This document shows positions 17,224 through 26,203 of a stretch of DNA of 64,000 bases, piece after piece (the stretch's first letter is position 1; every line of letters starts with the position of its first letter). Location of the stretch: assembly GCA_018433865.1 (NCBI GenBank), contig JAHDQJ010000007.1, positions 1 through 64,000 on the forward strand. The letters are read 5' to 3'. A program made the translations under genes and the position numbers. The notes beneath the pieces are model-generated. The model was given only the letters and a program-made list of their open reading frames with translations, searched no databases and was not told the DNA's origin. This DNA comes from Spirochaetales bacterium (lineage in GTDB: Bacteria; Spirochaetota; Spirochaetia; Sphaerochaetales; Sphaerochaetaceae).

Positions 17224-17979
17224 ATGCAAGTGCCTCCGATCGAATTCGTGGCGGTAACATGTTCCTATCTCGTGGTAGCGAAGCCGGCCGGGATTCCGAC
17301 CGTTCCGCTCGCGGGCGAACCGCGTCGGACCACGCTCCTCAGCCTCGCGGCCTCCCGGTATCCCGAGATACTGCAAGGCGCGGGGAAGCTTGCCCATGAG
17401 GGATTGGTCCTGCATCGGCTCGACACCGCAACCAGCGGCTTGGTCCTCATGGCCCGCAGTGCCGATTCCTATGGCTCCCTCATGCAATCCCAATCGTCCG
17501 GACAGTTCGTGAAACGGTATGTCGCGGCGGTCTCTCACGTGTCACCCGCATCGGGGTTCCCCCCGTTCACGTGCGACCCTGACCGTGACGGGAGATTGGT
17601 GATCCGCAGCGGATTCAGGCCCTACGGCGCAGGAAGGAAATCGGTACGTCCGGTCACAGGGGATTCTCCGGCACGTGCAGCTGGGAAGGGGACGTCGAGA
17701 CAGTACCAGACCGTCGCCGAAGAAGCCTTCGACCGTGCCGGAAGAGCTTTGCGCATCTGTACGATCAGTGCAGGATTCAGGCACCAGATACGCTGCCACC
17801 TCGCGTGGTCCTCCTTTCCGATCGTCGGCGATGCGTTGTACGGAGGTACGCCTGACGAATTGCTGCACCTTGCATGCACGGAAATCCGTTTCCCTGATCC
17901 GATCACCAACGAACTAGTCCTTGTCAGGTGGCAGGCTCCCTTCGATTGGGCTACCGCAACATCCGAAGATGCGCTATAG
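17224..17979 (+). CDS. RluA-family RNA pseudouridine synthase
   Basis: The 251-residue protein has the RluA active-site motif HRLDTATSGLVLMA near residue 66, with the catalytic Asp present. KPAGIPTVP lies at the N-terminus and the late motif GFRHQIRCHLAW, followed by GDALYGG, near residue 190. It isomerises uridines in rRNA or tRNA. No N-terminal S4 domain is seen, so it resembles the shorter RluA/RluC-like or TruC-like members. The target base cannot be assigned. The alternative start at 17212 lacks a well-spaced binding site. Confidence 0.87.
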   Translation: MQVPPIEFVAVTCSYLVVAKPAGIPTVPLAGEPRRTTLLSLAASRYPEILQGAGKLAHEGLVLHRLDTATSGLVLMARSADSYGSLMQSQSSGQFVKRYVAAVSHVSPASGFPPFTCDPDRDGRLVIRSGFRPYGAGRKSVRPVTGDSPARAAGKGTSRQYQTVAEEAFDRAGRALRICTISAGFRHQIRCHLAWSSFPIVGDALYGGTPDELLHLACTEIRFPDPITNELVLVRWQAPFDWATATSEDAL

Positions 17980-18028
17980 TGTCTTGGTGGTTCTCCGATC
18001 CACCAATTCATGGCAAGAGGGTAGATGC

Positions 18029-19135
18029 ATGTCCGATCCCAGAGAGCGTGAGCTCGCCAAGCTTCTGGTCCGTTTTTCCGTAAACCTGCAACCTGGTGAG
18101 AATTGTCTGATCAACGCAGTGGATGTTCCCGAGTCGATCGTCGAGGAGCTGGTGCAGGCCGTATACGAGGCGAAAGGAAATCCTCAGGTCAACATGACCA
18201 CGGTCCGCATCGAGCGTGCGCTCGCGGCGGGTGCAACCGACGGCAGCCTTGCGGTATGGGCCGATTGCGACGTCTACAGGATGAAAAAGATGGACGCCTT
18301 CATCGGCATCCGTGGAATTGCGAACCCTCGCGAGAGTGCGACCATCGGTGCGCAGTATGCCCGATACATGCAAGCCTATAATACTCCGGTCCACCATGAG
18401 GTGCGCGTCCCGGCTACCAAGTGGGTGGTCCTGCGCTATCCGACACAGCTGATGGCGTATCAGGCGAACATGGGCACCCGTGAATTCGAGGACTACTTCT
18501 ATCGTGTCACCACGGAAGTGGACTACCAGGCCATGGCCGTGGCGATGGAGAAGGCCAAGGCCTTCCTCGACAAGGCGGATCGTGTCGAGATCAAGGCAGT
18601 CGGTACGGATCTTTCGTTCTCGATCAAGGGGATGGGTGCGATTCCCTGCGCAGGTCGGAAAAACATTCCCGATGGCGAGATCTACTCCTGTCCCGTGAAG
18701 GAGAGCGTCAACGGACGGATCACCTACAACACCGCCTCCACATACAACGGACACTGCTTCACCGACGTCTCGTTCACCATCAAGGACGGCAGGATCGTCG
18801 AGGCTTCCGCTGATGATACCGAGGCGTTGTACAAAGTACTCGACACCGATGCCGGTGCACGCTATTTCGGAGAGTTCGCACTCGGATGCAATCCGAAGAT
18901 CACGTTCGCGATGGACAACATCCTGTTCGACGAGAAGATCGCCGGTTCCATCCACTTCACCCCCGGCAACGCGTACGAGGAGTGTGACAATGGCAACCGG
19001 AGCGCAGTGCACTGGGATCTCGTGCAGATCCAGACACCACAATACGGCGGAGGCACGATCCATATCGACGGAGAACTGATCCGGAAGGACGGACTGTTCG
19101 TCCATCCCGCGTTCACGGACCTGAACTTCGCCTAG
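18029..19135 (+). CDS. M29-family aminopeptidase
   Basis: The 368-residue protein matches thermophilic-type M29 metallo-aminopeptidases (AmpS/PepS/aminopeptidase T). Metal-ligand regions are visible: NIPDGEIYSCPVKESVNG near residue 210, GEFALGCNP near 285, then HFTPGNAYEECD and SAVHWDLVQIQ near the end. It should release N-terminal residues from peptides in the cytoplasm. The start at 18029 follows AGAGGGT; an upstream in-frame start at 17921 overlaps the preceding gene. TATAGT at 17975-17980 may be its -10. It converges on purU with two bases between the stop codons. Confidence 0.88.
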   Translation: MSDPRERELAKLLVRFSVNLQPGENCLINAVDVPESIVEELVQAVYEAKGNPQVNMTTVRIERALAAGATDGSLAVWADCDVYRMKKMDAFIGIRGIANPRESATIGAQYARYMQAYNTPVHHEVRVPATKWVVLRYPTQLMAYQANMGTREFEDYFYRVTTEVDYQAMAVAMEKAKAFLDKADRVEIKAVGTDLSFSIKGMGAIPCAGRKNIPDGEIYSCPVKESVNGRITYNTASTYNGHCFTDVSFTIKDGRIVEASADDTEALYKVLDTDAGARYFGEFALGCNPKITFAMDNILFDEKIAGSIHFTPGNAYEECDNGNRSAVHWDLVQIQTPQYGGGTIHIDGELIRKDGLFVHPAFTDLNFA

Positions 19136-19137
19136 GA

Positions 19138-19998
19138 TCAGTGTTCGGCGTTGAATACGATCGTGCGGTTGTCGAAGATGATGATGCGGTGCTCAAGGTG
19201 TGCCTGGACGGCGCGTGAGAGCACCTGCCTCTCGACATCCTTGCCCACCTGCTTCAGTCCGTCCGGACTCAGCTCATGGTTCACCCGCACGACATCCTGT
19301 TCGATGATCGGTCCCTGGTCGAGGTCCTCCGAGGCATAGTGTGCCGTGGCTCCGATCATCTTCACTCCCCGTTCATACGCCCTGAGATAAGGATTGGCTC
19401 CCTGGAATGCCGGGAGGAACGCGTGATGGATGTTGATCACTTTCCCCGCCCATTCGTGGGTGAACGCGGGAGTCAGTATCTGCATGTAACGGGCAAGCAC
19501 GACGAGGTCGATGTCATGCTTGTCGAGCAACGAGCGGATCATCTGCTCCTGTTCCTCCTTGCCGTCTTTCTTGATCGGCAGGTAGTAGTAGGGGATGCGG
19601 AACTGATCCGCGATGTATTCAAGGTCGGGGTGATTGCTGATGATCAGGGGAATGTCGCACACCAGATCCCCCTCGTGTTGTCTGCTCAGCAGATCGAACA
19701 GACAGTGGCTCGTCTTGCTGACGAGGATCGCCACCCGGTTCCGATAATCGGTGAAATGGCATTCCCAGGTGAGCTCGAGATCCTGTGCGAACGCGGCGAA
19801 ATCTTTCTGCAGTTCCTTTCGGGTCGTCCTCAGGTCGGCGAGGTCGAGTTCGACGCGCATGTAGTAACGCTTGGCACGGGTATCGGAGTGTTGCTGGCAG
19901 TGCAGGATGTTGTATCCCCGTGAGTAGAAGTACTGGGAGATTGCTGCCAGCAATCCCTTGCGGTCATTGCACTGGATGAGGAATATGATCTTCTGCAT
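19138..19998 (-). CDS. purU: Formyltetrahydrofolate deformylase
   Basis: The 286-residue protein has an N-terminal ACT domain (IIFLIQCNDRKGLLAAIS) and a C-terminal formyltransferase-fold domain. The catalytic region is seen in INIHHAFLPAF (Asn and His) and in GATAHYASEDLDQGPIIEQD (Asp). It hydrolyses 10-formyl-tetrahydrofolate to formate and tetrahydrofolate, balancing the C1 pool. AGGAG lies 9 nt before the ATG at 19998. Length and domain order are normal for PurU. Confidence 0.95.
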   Translation of the reverse strand: MQKIIFLIQCNDRKGLLAAISQYFYSRGYNILHCQQHSDTRAKRYYMRVELDLADLRTTRKELQKDFAAFAQDLELTWECHFTDYRNRVAILVSKTSHCLFDLLSRQHEGDLVCDIPLIISNHPDLEYIADQFRIPYYYLPIKKDGKEEQEQMIRSLLDKHDIDLVVLARYMQILTPAFTHEWAGKVINIHHAFLPAFQGANPYLRAYERGVKMIGATAHYASEDLDQGPIIEQDVVRVNHELSPDGLKQVGKDVERQVLSRAVQAHLEHRIIIFDNRTIVFNAEH

Positions 19999-20081
19999 GC
20001 TCTGTCACTCCTGAACGGACCGCGGACGGTCGCCGAATTTCGGATCAGTATACGGAGAGAGAACGGTCGTGGCAACAGGAC

Positions 20082-20318
20082 CTAATCGCGTTGCGCCGCC
20101 CCGAAACTCTCCAGGTGCGGTTCGGTCGATTCCTTGTCCTCGATGGGAGTGAGGAGGATTTCCACCTTGCGTTCCATGCTGGCAAGCTGTTTCTCGAGCG
20201 CCTCCGCTATCCCGACGCCCTCTTCGAAGAGCTTGATCGCCTCTTCGAGCGGAGTCTGGTTGTCTTTCAGCTTCGCGGTGATCTCCTCCATCCTCTTGAT
20301 GTCCGTCTCTATGCTCAT
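20082..20318 (-). CDS. xseB: Exodeoxyribonuclease VII small subunit
   Basis: The 78-residue, helix-rich protein shows the XseB core ITAKLKDNQTPLEEAIKLFEEG. It binds the XseA subunit to form exonuclease VII, which degrades single-stranded DNA from both ends. Its ATG overlaps the xseA stop in an ATGA arrangement, with GGGAGGA before it, so translation is probably coupled. Confidence 0.92.
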   Translation of the reverse strand: MSIETDIKRMEEITAKLKDNQTPLEEAIKLFEEGVGIAEALEKQLASMERKVEILLTPIEDKESTEPHLESFGAAQRD

Positions 20319-21547
20319 CGTGATTCCTCCCCTTTGTTTCCAACATGGTCGAACTTCTCCGTCCGTGCCTGTGCGCTTCCCTCGGCAAACCTTATGTGCA
20401 ACAGCTCTCCCTCGGAAAGCACGGCAGCCGAACGGACGATCGTCCCTGCACTCGTGACGATCGCGAATCCCCGTCGAAGGACCGCCATCGGAGAAAGACT
20501 CTCCAGCTGCCCCTTCGCGAGTTGGTGTGCATGGCGTGCAGATCGCAGCCTCTGTTCGAGTGCTTCTTTGGCACCTTGGCGAATATCGTCACAAGTCAAC
20601 TGCGCCAGCTCGATTTTCCGCTTCACATACTCATGCATTCTCCCGGGAGAGACCAATGCCGCCTTGGACCGCTCTCGCATGATCCGTGCATGCATCAGCT
20701 GTCCCAACGATTGTACCTTTCCCTGCATGGCATCGACCAGCTGTTCCCATGATGTGCTGATCAGCTCTGCGGCCGCGGTAGGGGTGGATGCCCGGATGTC
20801 GGCGGCATAATCACTCAAGGCCCAGTCGATCTCATGCCCGACCGCACTGACTACGGGAATGCGGGAGGCGACTATCGCCTCCACGACGATCTTCTCGCTG
20901 AACGGCAGCAGGTCCTCGAGTGATCCGCCGCCCCGTCCTACGATCAACACGTCGGCGAGGCCGAATCGGTTCGCCGCCTCGATCTGGGCAGCTATCGTCC
21001 TCGCCGCCCCATCCCCTTGCACGAGTGCGGGAAGCACCACGATGTCTATCATGCGATTTCTCCGCTGCAGCGTCTTCAGGATGTCCTGGAGTGCCGCTCC
21101 GGTGGGGCTCGTGACGACTCCGATCCGTTTCGGATGCTCCGGAAGCGGTCGTTTCCTTTCCGTGTCGAAGTACCCTGCGGCGGCAAACTCCTGCTTGCGC
21201 TTCTCCAGCATGAGCAACAGGTCTCCGACACCGCTTTTGCGCATCGTCTCGCAGATGATCTGATACGTCCCGCGTTTCGCATAGACAGAGATGCTGCCGG
21301 TCACGACCACGCGATCGCCATCCTTCGGCATGAAGGGAAGACGCCAGGACTTTTGCTTGAACATCACTGCCTGAAGCGAGGCCTCGGCGTCATTGAGCTG
21401 GAAATACCAATGACCGCTCGCGGCAGGCCTGAAATTGGATATCTCTCCCTCGACCGACAACCCTTGGAACGATCCTTCCAAAGTCTGCTTGATGAGGCTG
21501 GTCAAATCCTCGACACTGAATATGTGATCGGAAAACAGGTCGCTCAT
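20315..21547 (-). CDS. xseA: Exodeoxyribonuclease VII large subunit
   Basis: The 410-residue protein has an N-terminal OB fold (SVEDLTSLIKQTLEGSF, WYFQLNDAEASLQAVMF) and the catalytic domain motifs VVTSPTGAALQDILKTLQRR, IVGRGGGSLEDLLPF and VGHEIDWALSDYAADIRASTPTAAAE. The C-terminal part is a long coiled coil. It is the nuclease subunit of exonuclease VII. The start at 21547 follows GGAGGA and overlaps the preceding membrane-protein gene by 4 bp (ATGA). Confidence 0.95.
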   Translation of the reverse strand: MSDLFSDHIFSVEDLTSLIKQTLEGSFQGLSVEGEISNFRPAASGHWYFQLNDAEASLQAVMFKQKSWRLPFMPKDGDRVVVTGSISVYAKRGTYQIICETMRKSGVGDLLLMLEKRKQEFAAAGYFDTERKRPLPEHPKRIGVVTSPTGAALQDILKTLQRRNRMIDIVVLPALVQGDGAARTIAAQIEAANRFGLADVLIVGRGGGSLEDLLPFSEKIVVEAIVASRIPVVSAVGHEIDWALSDYAADIRASTPTAAAELISTSWEQLVDAMQGKVQSLGQLMHARIMRERSKAALVSPGRMHEYVKRKIELAQLTCDDIRQGAKEALEQRLRSARHAHQLAKGQLESLSPMAVLRRGFAIVTSAGTIVRSAAVLSEGELLHIRFAEGSAQARTEKFDHVGNKGEESR

Positions 21548-22161
21548 TCGTGCTCCTCCGGATGCTCGTTCGGGTGTGCATCGGAACGCTTGTCCCTTCG
21601 GTGAGTTTGCGTGGATATGCCGGTGAGGGTCAAGAGGATGGCAATGAGGATGCACACCCACATCGGAAGGTAATAGAAGCGGGTGAAGAGCAGGGCGATT
21701 GCAATGCTGCCTACCATGCTGCTGGTGATGATGAGGTACCGTGTTGCATCGAACAGATGCCACAGTGCGAACGCGATGCCGATTCCCAGCATGCTCGCGA
21801 TCGTGATGAGCGGTGCATGGGGGGGGAGCACAGAGATGCCTGCGTAACTCGACAGCGCTCCGAAGAGTACATCGGTACAAATAGAGGCGAACTTCGGGAC
21901 GAACCGGACCGACAGGGCTGAGAGGGCGGCTGCGATGAGGGCTCCCACGGTCAGCGGCATCGTTGCGTCGCCGGCGTAACGTAGCACCTCTGGAAAATGC
22001 CATGCGGGCTCGGGTGCCCTGCAGACGAGCATGATGAGGATTGTTGCCAATACGAACGTGACGACAGTACCGATGGGAAGCAGGAACCTTCGGAGCCCGG
22101 AGCCTGCGAAGAGCACGACAGCACCTGCGATGACTGAGAAGAACATGACGAAACCACTCAT
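21544..22161 (-). CDS. Multi-pass membrane protein, unknown function
   Basis: The 205-residue protein has about seven hydrophobic segments (for example FFSVIAGAVVLFAG, VVTFVLATILIMLV, GIAFALWHLF) and a charged His-rich cytoplasmic tail (TQTHRRDKRSDAHPNEHPEEHE). I do not recognise the family. It is the first gene of a three-gene unit with xseA and xseB, overlapping xseA by 4 bp, but nothing suggests a functional link with exonuclease VII. Confidence 0.6.
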   Translation of the reverse strand: MSGFVMFFSVIAGAVVLFAGSGLRRFLLPIGTVVTFVLATILIMLVCRAPEPAWHFPEVLRYAGDATMPLTVGALIAAALSALSVRFVPKFASICTDVLFGALSSYAGISVLPPHAPLITIASMLGIGIAFALWHLFDATRYLIITSSMVGSIAIALLFTRFYYLPMWVCILIAILLTLTGISTQTHRRDKRSDAHPNEHPEEHE

Positions 22162-22189
22162 CCTCTGCCTGCCTCAGGTACCGGATGAT

Positions 22190-22215
22190 AAAAAAGACAG
22201 CTCGTGAGAGCTGCC
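22190..22215 (-). terminator. Rho-independent terminator after the ferredoxin gene
   Basis: An 8-bp stem (GGCAGCTC/GAGCTGTC with one G-U pair) at 22196-22203 and 22208-22215 is followed on the minus strand by six Ts. It isolates the ferredoxin gene from the downstream membrane-protein operon. Confidence 0.88.
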
Positions 22216-22251
22216 TTCTTGGTGCACCCGGATGCGCTCATCCGCCGATTG

Positions 22252-22419
22252 TCAGTCAGCGAGGATCGCACCGGTGGGGCATGCGTCGGCGCAAGCGCCG
22301 CAGCTGATGCACAGTTCGGCATCGATCACATAGATGTCTCCCTCTGAGATAGCCTCTACCGGGCACTCGGGAAGGCAGGATCCGCAAGCAACACACGCAT
22401 CGGTGATAGTGTAAGCCAT
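22252..22419 (-). CDS. 2[4Fe-4S] clostridial-type ferredoxin
   Basis: The 55-residue protein has two cluster motifs, CVACGSCLPECP and CISCGACADACP, each with CxxCxxCxxxC spacing. It is a small electron carrier for anaerobic reactions such as pyruvate:ferredoxin oxidoreductase or hydrogenase. The start at 22419 follows AGAAGGAG and is preferred over an upstream in-frame extension to 22518. A strong promoter and its own terminator indicate a monocistronic, probably well expressed gene. Confidence 0.95.
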   Translation of the reverse strand: MAYTITDACVACGSCLPECPVEAISEGDIYVIDAELCISCGACADACPTGAILAD

Positions 22420-22452
22420 AGTTGACTCCTTCTGGGTTTTTATACGCGTTCG

Positions 22453-22513
22453 ACTATATACCCTCACGTGCCACACGTCAAGGCTTGCCTTGCTCCCTCC
22501 ATCCCGGTATAGT
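22453..22513. promoter_or_regulatory. Divergent promoters for the ferredoxin gene and topB
   Basis: On the minus strand TTGACG (22476-22481), a 17-bp spacer and TATAGT (22453-22458) drive the ferredoxin gene. On the plus strand TTGCCT (22485-22490), a 17-bp spacer and TATAGT (22508-22513) point towards topB. The two -35 boxes are three bases apart. Confidence 0.6.
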
Positions 22514-22555
22514 CCCATCAGACAGCAATCATCCGGTTTTCAAGAGGTGTACACC

Positions 22556-24874
22556 ATGGGCAAACAGTTGGTATTGGCTGAAAAGCCGAGCGTCGGGCGC
22601 GAGCTCGCCCGGGTATTGGGATGTCGGATCCGTGAACGCGGCTACAGCGAGGGGGATCGCCATGTCGTCACCTGGGCACTCGGTCACCTGATCGAGCTGG
22701 CCGAACCTTCCCACTACGACGAACGATACAAGCGCTGGTCGATGCAGGACTTGCCGATGCTTCCGCATGAGTTGCGACAGACGGTGATGGAACAGACATC
22801 CGACCAATACCGCGTCGTGGAATCCCTGATGCGGCGAGCGGATATCGAGAGCTTGGTCATCGCGACCGATGCGGGACGTGAGGGAGAGCTGGTCGCCCGT
22901 TGGATCATGAAGATGGCTGGCTGGGACAAGCCGGTCAAGCGACTGTGGATCAGCAGCCAGACCGATGCGGCCATCACGCAAGGATTCGCCAATCTGAAGG
23001 ACGGGAGCCTGTATGAGAACCTCTATGATGCAGCGCAAGCCCGCGCTGCCGCCGACTGGTATGTCGGCATGAATGTCACCCGCGCGCTCACCTGCCGTCA
23101 TGATGCGAAGCTCTCCGCGGGACGGGTGCAGACTCCTACCTTGGCGCTCATGACAAACCGTGAGGACGAACGGGAAGCCTTCATCGGGGGGTTCTATTGG
23201 TCGATGCGTGTCGATTTCGACCGCTTCACCGCTTCATGGCAGGATGCAGGGGGATCGGTCCGCATTCCGACCGAGGAACTGGCACAAACGATCTCCGGCG
23301 CCGTGGAGGGGGGTTCCGGAACGGTACTCTCCGTCGAAGAGACGGAAAAGAGCGAACAACCTCCGTTGGCGTACGACCTGACCGAATTGCAGCGGGATGC
23401 GAACCAATATCTCTCCTACAGCGCGAAGGATACCCTGGATATCCTCCAGCGGCTCTATGAGAACCACAAGGTCGTAACCTATCCCCGTACCGACAGCCGC
23501 TATATCACACCTGACATCGTGCCGACGCTGGGCGGACGGCTTGCAGCGCTCGAGGCAACCCCCTTCGGGCAGGTGGCGGCAGTGTATGTGGCTCATGGGT
23601 ACCGGACGGATATGGATCGATTCGTGATGGAAAGCGGTGTGACCGATCACCATGCGATCATACCGACAGAACAGCACGTCGATCTGGCGAGACTTTCGAA
23701 AGAGGAACGGGCGCTGTGGGAGTTGATCGCCCTGCGTTTCATGGAGGTGCTCTCCGGTGACTACCTGTATCGTACGACCACGATCGAAGCAGAAGTGGCC
23801 GGCAATCGGTTCGTCTCCCGCTTGAGCGCTGCCATCCGCCAAGGCTGGCATGACATGGCGCGTCTGATCGGCAAGCGCAGCACCGCTGCCCTGATCGATG
23901 ATGCTCCGTATGAGCGTGCCGGAGGGGATGCACCGGCAGTACAGGTCGGCGATGAAGTGAAGGTCCTGAAGGTTCGGACCAGAAGGAATGCAAGCGCGGC
24001 TCCTGAGCGCTATACCGAAGGAACGTTGCTATCGGCGATGGAGCATGCAGGACGGTTCGTCGAGGATGCGGCGCTCAAGAAGCGGATGGGCGGCGGTCTC
24101 GGTACGCCTGCAACCCGAGCCGATATCATAGAGAAACTGCTCCAGAACCATTATGTCGAGCGGGAAGGCAAGTACCTGGTGCCGACGCCGAAGGGGAGGG
24201 AGTTGATCAGGCTTGCTCCGGTCGAGTTGCGTTCACCCGAGCTGACCGCGCGATGGGAGGACCGGCTCGCTGCGATCAGCGATGGAACCGAGTCGGCCAA
24301 GGATTTCCTTGAGGATATCAAGAAGAATGCGCGAAGCCTCGTTTCGGAGGTTGCATCGGGCAAAGAGCGCTTCGCACCGAATTTCCCGGACGGAAAGAGC
24401 TGTCCGTTCTGCTCTTCTCCCATGATGCGGTTCATCGATGAGTTCGGACAAGTGCACTTCCTCTGTCAGAAACTCTCCTGTTCCTACGAGGAGGCCTTGG
24501 TGAAGCGCAGGCGTTCCTCAATACCGGCCGCTTTGGTCGAGGATGATGCACCGAAGAAGGTTTTGGTGCGCACCAAGTCGATGTCTGCCTCCTCGGCGAC
24601 TGGAAAGAAGGTCGTGGTGGTGAAAAAGGGTCCGAAGGTTCCCTCAACTGATGAGTGGGAGACGGTGCTTGAGGTCGTCCAACCCTCAAAGATGCGCAGG
24701 GTACGTGAACCGGAGCGGGAGAGGCCGCAAAGAGAGCGGCGTGATGCACGACCGGATCACAAGCCAGCACCGGGAAGTTTCGGTTCCTCGGGGGGCGAGG
24801 GAACCACGTTCGCGGACCTTCTGGCGGCAAGCGAGAAACGCAAGCGCGAGCGTGATGAGAAGCGTAAAAGATGA
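22556..24874 (+). CDS. topB: Type IA DNA topoisomerase, TopB (topoisomerase III) type
   Basis: The 772-residue enzyme begins KQLVLAEKPSVGRELARVLG (Toprim), with the acidic metal site TDAGREGE near residue 105. The catalytic tyrosine lies in VTYPRTDSRYITPD near residue 313. It relaxes and decatenates DNA by single-strand passage. The C-terminus has a four-Cys zinc-ribbon-like segment (CPFCSSP, then FLCQKLSC) followed by about 120 residues of Lys/Arg-rich low-complexity tail (RVREPERERPQRERRDARPD). AGAGGTG precedes the ATG at 22556; the ORF extends upstream to 22490 without support. Confidence 0.93.
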   Translation: MGKQLVLAEKPSVGRELARVLGCRIRERGYSEGDRHVVTWALGHLIELAEPSHYDERYKRWSMQDLPMLPHELRQTVMEQTSDQYRVVESLMRRADIESLVIATDAGREGELVARWIMKMAGWDKPVKRLWISSQTDAAITQGFANLKDGSLYENLYDAAQARAAADWYVGMNVTRALTCRHDAKLSAGRVQTPTLALMTNREDEREAFIGGFYWSMRVDFDRFTASWQDAGGSVRIPTEELAQTISGAVEGGSGTVLSVEETEKSEQPPLAYDLTELQRDANQYLSYSAKDTLDILQRLYENHKVVTYPRTDSRYITPDIVPTLGGRLAALEATPFGQVAAVYVAHGYRTDMDRFVMESGVTDHHAIIPTEQHVDLARLSKEERALWELIALRFMEVLSGDYLYRTTTIEAEVAGNRFVSRLSAAIRQGWHDMARLIGKRSTAALIDDAPYERAGGDAPAVQVGDEVKVLKVRTRRNASAAPERYTEGTLLSAMEHAGRFVEDAALKKRMGGGLGTPATRADIIEKLLQNHYVEREGKYLVPTPKGRELIRLAPVELRSPELTARWEDRLAAISDGTESAKDFLEDIKKNARSLVSEVASGKERFAPNFPDGKSCPFCSSPMMRFIDEFGQVHFLCQKLSCSYEEALVKRRRSSIPAALVEDDAPKKVLVRTKSMSASSATGKKVVVVKKGPKVPSTDEWETVLEVVQPSKMRRVREPERERPQRERRDARPDHKPAPGSFGSSGGEGTTFADLLAASEKRKRERDEKRKR

Positions 24875-24883
24875 GAAGCAGCT

Positions 24884-24907
24884 GTTTCCGGAATGGAAAC
24901 AATTTGT
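24884..24907 (+). terminator. Weak hairpin after topB
   Basis: GTTTCC and GGAAAC form a 6-bp stem with a 5-nt loop, followed by AATTTGT. The U-tract is poor, so termination here is uncertain. Confidence 0.35.
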
Positions 24908-24972
24908 ATATATATACACTCTGCATTCCTAAGCATTCGTGGTGCATGGAAATATTTAATTGCACAATTTGA

Positions 24973-25027
24973 TTGACAAGGGGCAGGGCCGTGGTATGAT
25001 GTAGTTGCTACTCATACTGTAAGAAGT
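24973..25027 (+). promoter_or_regulatory. Promoter and GntR-type operator of the TRAP transporter
   Basis: TTGACA (24973-24978), a 16-bp spacer and TATGAT (24995-25000) are followed after 6 bp by the 21-bp operator at 25007-25027: GCTACTCAT, three bases, GTAAGAAGT. The left half is shared with three other sites in the window. A regulator bound here would cover the start point, so repression is the likely mode. Confidence 0.7.
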
Positions 25028-25071
25028 AGCTGATGTATCGTTAAGGAACATCGAAACAAGAGGAGGAAAAC

Positions 25072-26115
25072 ATGAAGAGGTTTTCGAAAGCTATGTTGGT
25101 GCTCGCGTTGGTACTGACATCGGGTATGCTGTTCGCAGCCGCACAGGGTGAGGCGATGGCTTCCGATGCCGAGGTACTGAAGCCCGCAACGTACTCCTGG
25201 ACTGCAGGTGGTATGGGTGGCGGCTGGTATACGCAGGCCGGTGGAATGGCTGCGATCGTGAAGAATTCGGTTGACGAGATCACCATCAAGGTCATCCCCG
25301 GTGGAGGAACGGTCAACCCGGCGAAGGTTGATGCGGGACAGGACAACTTCGGTTGGGGCGTCGGATATGTGGACAAGGCCGCCTACAACGGCATCGCCCC
25401 GCTGTTCGACAAGGAGTACAAGAACATCCGCGGTCTGGCGGGCAATTTCTCCGTCGACTTCTACCACTTCCTCGCTGCCAAGAACACCGGCATCACCACG
25501 ATCGATCAGCTGGTGGCCAAGGTGAAGGCAGGAGAGAAGGTGAACCTCGCGGGACCGATGGTCGGTACCAGTGAGCGGGCCCTCACCGGTCTGTTGTTCG
25601 AGAATTACTACGGCATTTCCTACGAGCAGATCGAGAAAAACGGCGGAAGGGTCATCTATGCCGCGTATGGCGACATGGTCAACCTCTACAAGGACCGCCA
25701 CGTAGACTATGTCATCGCATGTCTCGGACTTCCCGGCTCGGCCATTACCGAAATGGCTCTCTCCCGTGACTCCGTCTTGCTCGCAGCGAGCGATGACCTG
25801 GTCAAGTTCTCTGCCTCTACCTATGGTACGGTCGCGCTCGAGAGCGGACTGCTCAAGGTTCCCGCAGGTACCTATACCGGCATGACCACCGACGTGCAGG
25901 CCATCGGTCACTCCACCGAAATCATTGCCGGAGCAACCATGCCCGACATCGTTGCCTACAATTTCGTGAAGGCACTGATGGAGAATATCGATGATGTGAA
26001 GGCACTGAATCCCTCTTTCCAGAAGTACTTCTCGAAGGAAGGCGCAGTAAATACGATGGTTCCGTTGCACCCCGGTGCCGAGAAATATTATCGTGAGATC
26101 GGAGTGTTGAAGTAG
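25072..26115 (+). CDS. TRAP transporter substrate-binding protein, TAXI family
   Basis: The 347-residue protein has a signal peptide (MKRFSKAMLVLALVLTSGM, then LFAAAQG) and the TAXI pattern: GGMGGGWYTQAGGMAAIV, GGGTVNPAKVDAGQDNFGW and a late ADVVAYNFVKAL-like segment (DIVAYNFVKALM). It binds the solute in the periplasm and delivers it to the fused membrane subunit encoded next. Related TAXI proteins bind glutamate or other acids; the substrate here is unknown. AGGAGG precedes the ATG. The operator upstream places it under the GntR-type regulator at 34251. Confidence 0.92.
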   Translation: MKRFSKAMLVLALVLTSGMLFAAAQGEAMASDAEVLKPATYSWTAGGMGGGWYTQAGGMAAIVKNSVDEITIKVIPGGGTVNPAKVDAGQDNFGWGVGYVDKAAYNGIAPLFDKEYKNIRGLAGNFSVDFYHFLAAKNTGITTIDQLVAKVKAGEKVNLAGPMVGTSERALTGLLFENYYGISYEQIEKNGGRVIYAAYGDMVNLYKDRHVDYVIACLGLPGSAITEMALSRDSVLLAASDDLVKFSASTYGTVALESGLLKVPAGTYTGMTTDVQAIGHSTEIIAGATMPDIVAYNFVKALMENIDDVKALNPSFQKYFSKEGAVNTMVPLHPGAEKYYREIGVLK

Positions 26116-26143
26116 GAATCCGAATAGGGTTCATGTATCAATC

Positions 26144-26175
26144 GGGAGCGCGTTTCTTGTAGCAGACGCGCTCCC
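26144..26175 (+). other. Intercistronic hairpin between binding protein and permease genes
   Basis: GGGAGCGCGT (26144-26153) and ACGCGCTCCC (26166-26175) form a perfect 10-bp stem with a 12-nt loop. No U-tract follows. It probably stabilises the upstream message end, giving more binding protein than permease, as is common for binding-protein-dependent transporters. Confidence 0.6.
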
Positions 26176-26203
26176 ACATCAAGTACACATGGAGTGATCC
26201 CAT

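Noticed and set aside
21548-22003. N-terminal extension of xseA of about 150 residues
   Set aside because: It is a shadow of the membrane-protein gene with Arg/His-rich low-quality sequence; XseA homology and GGAGGA place the start at 21547.
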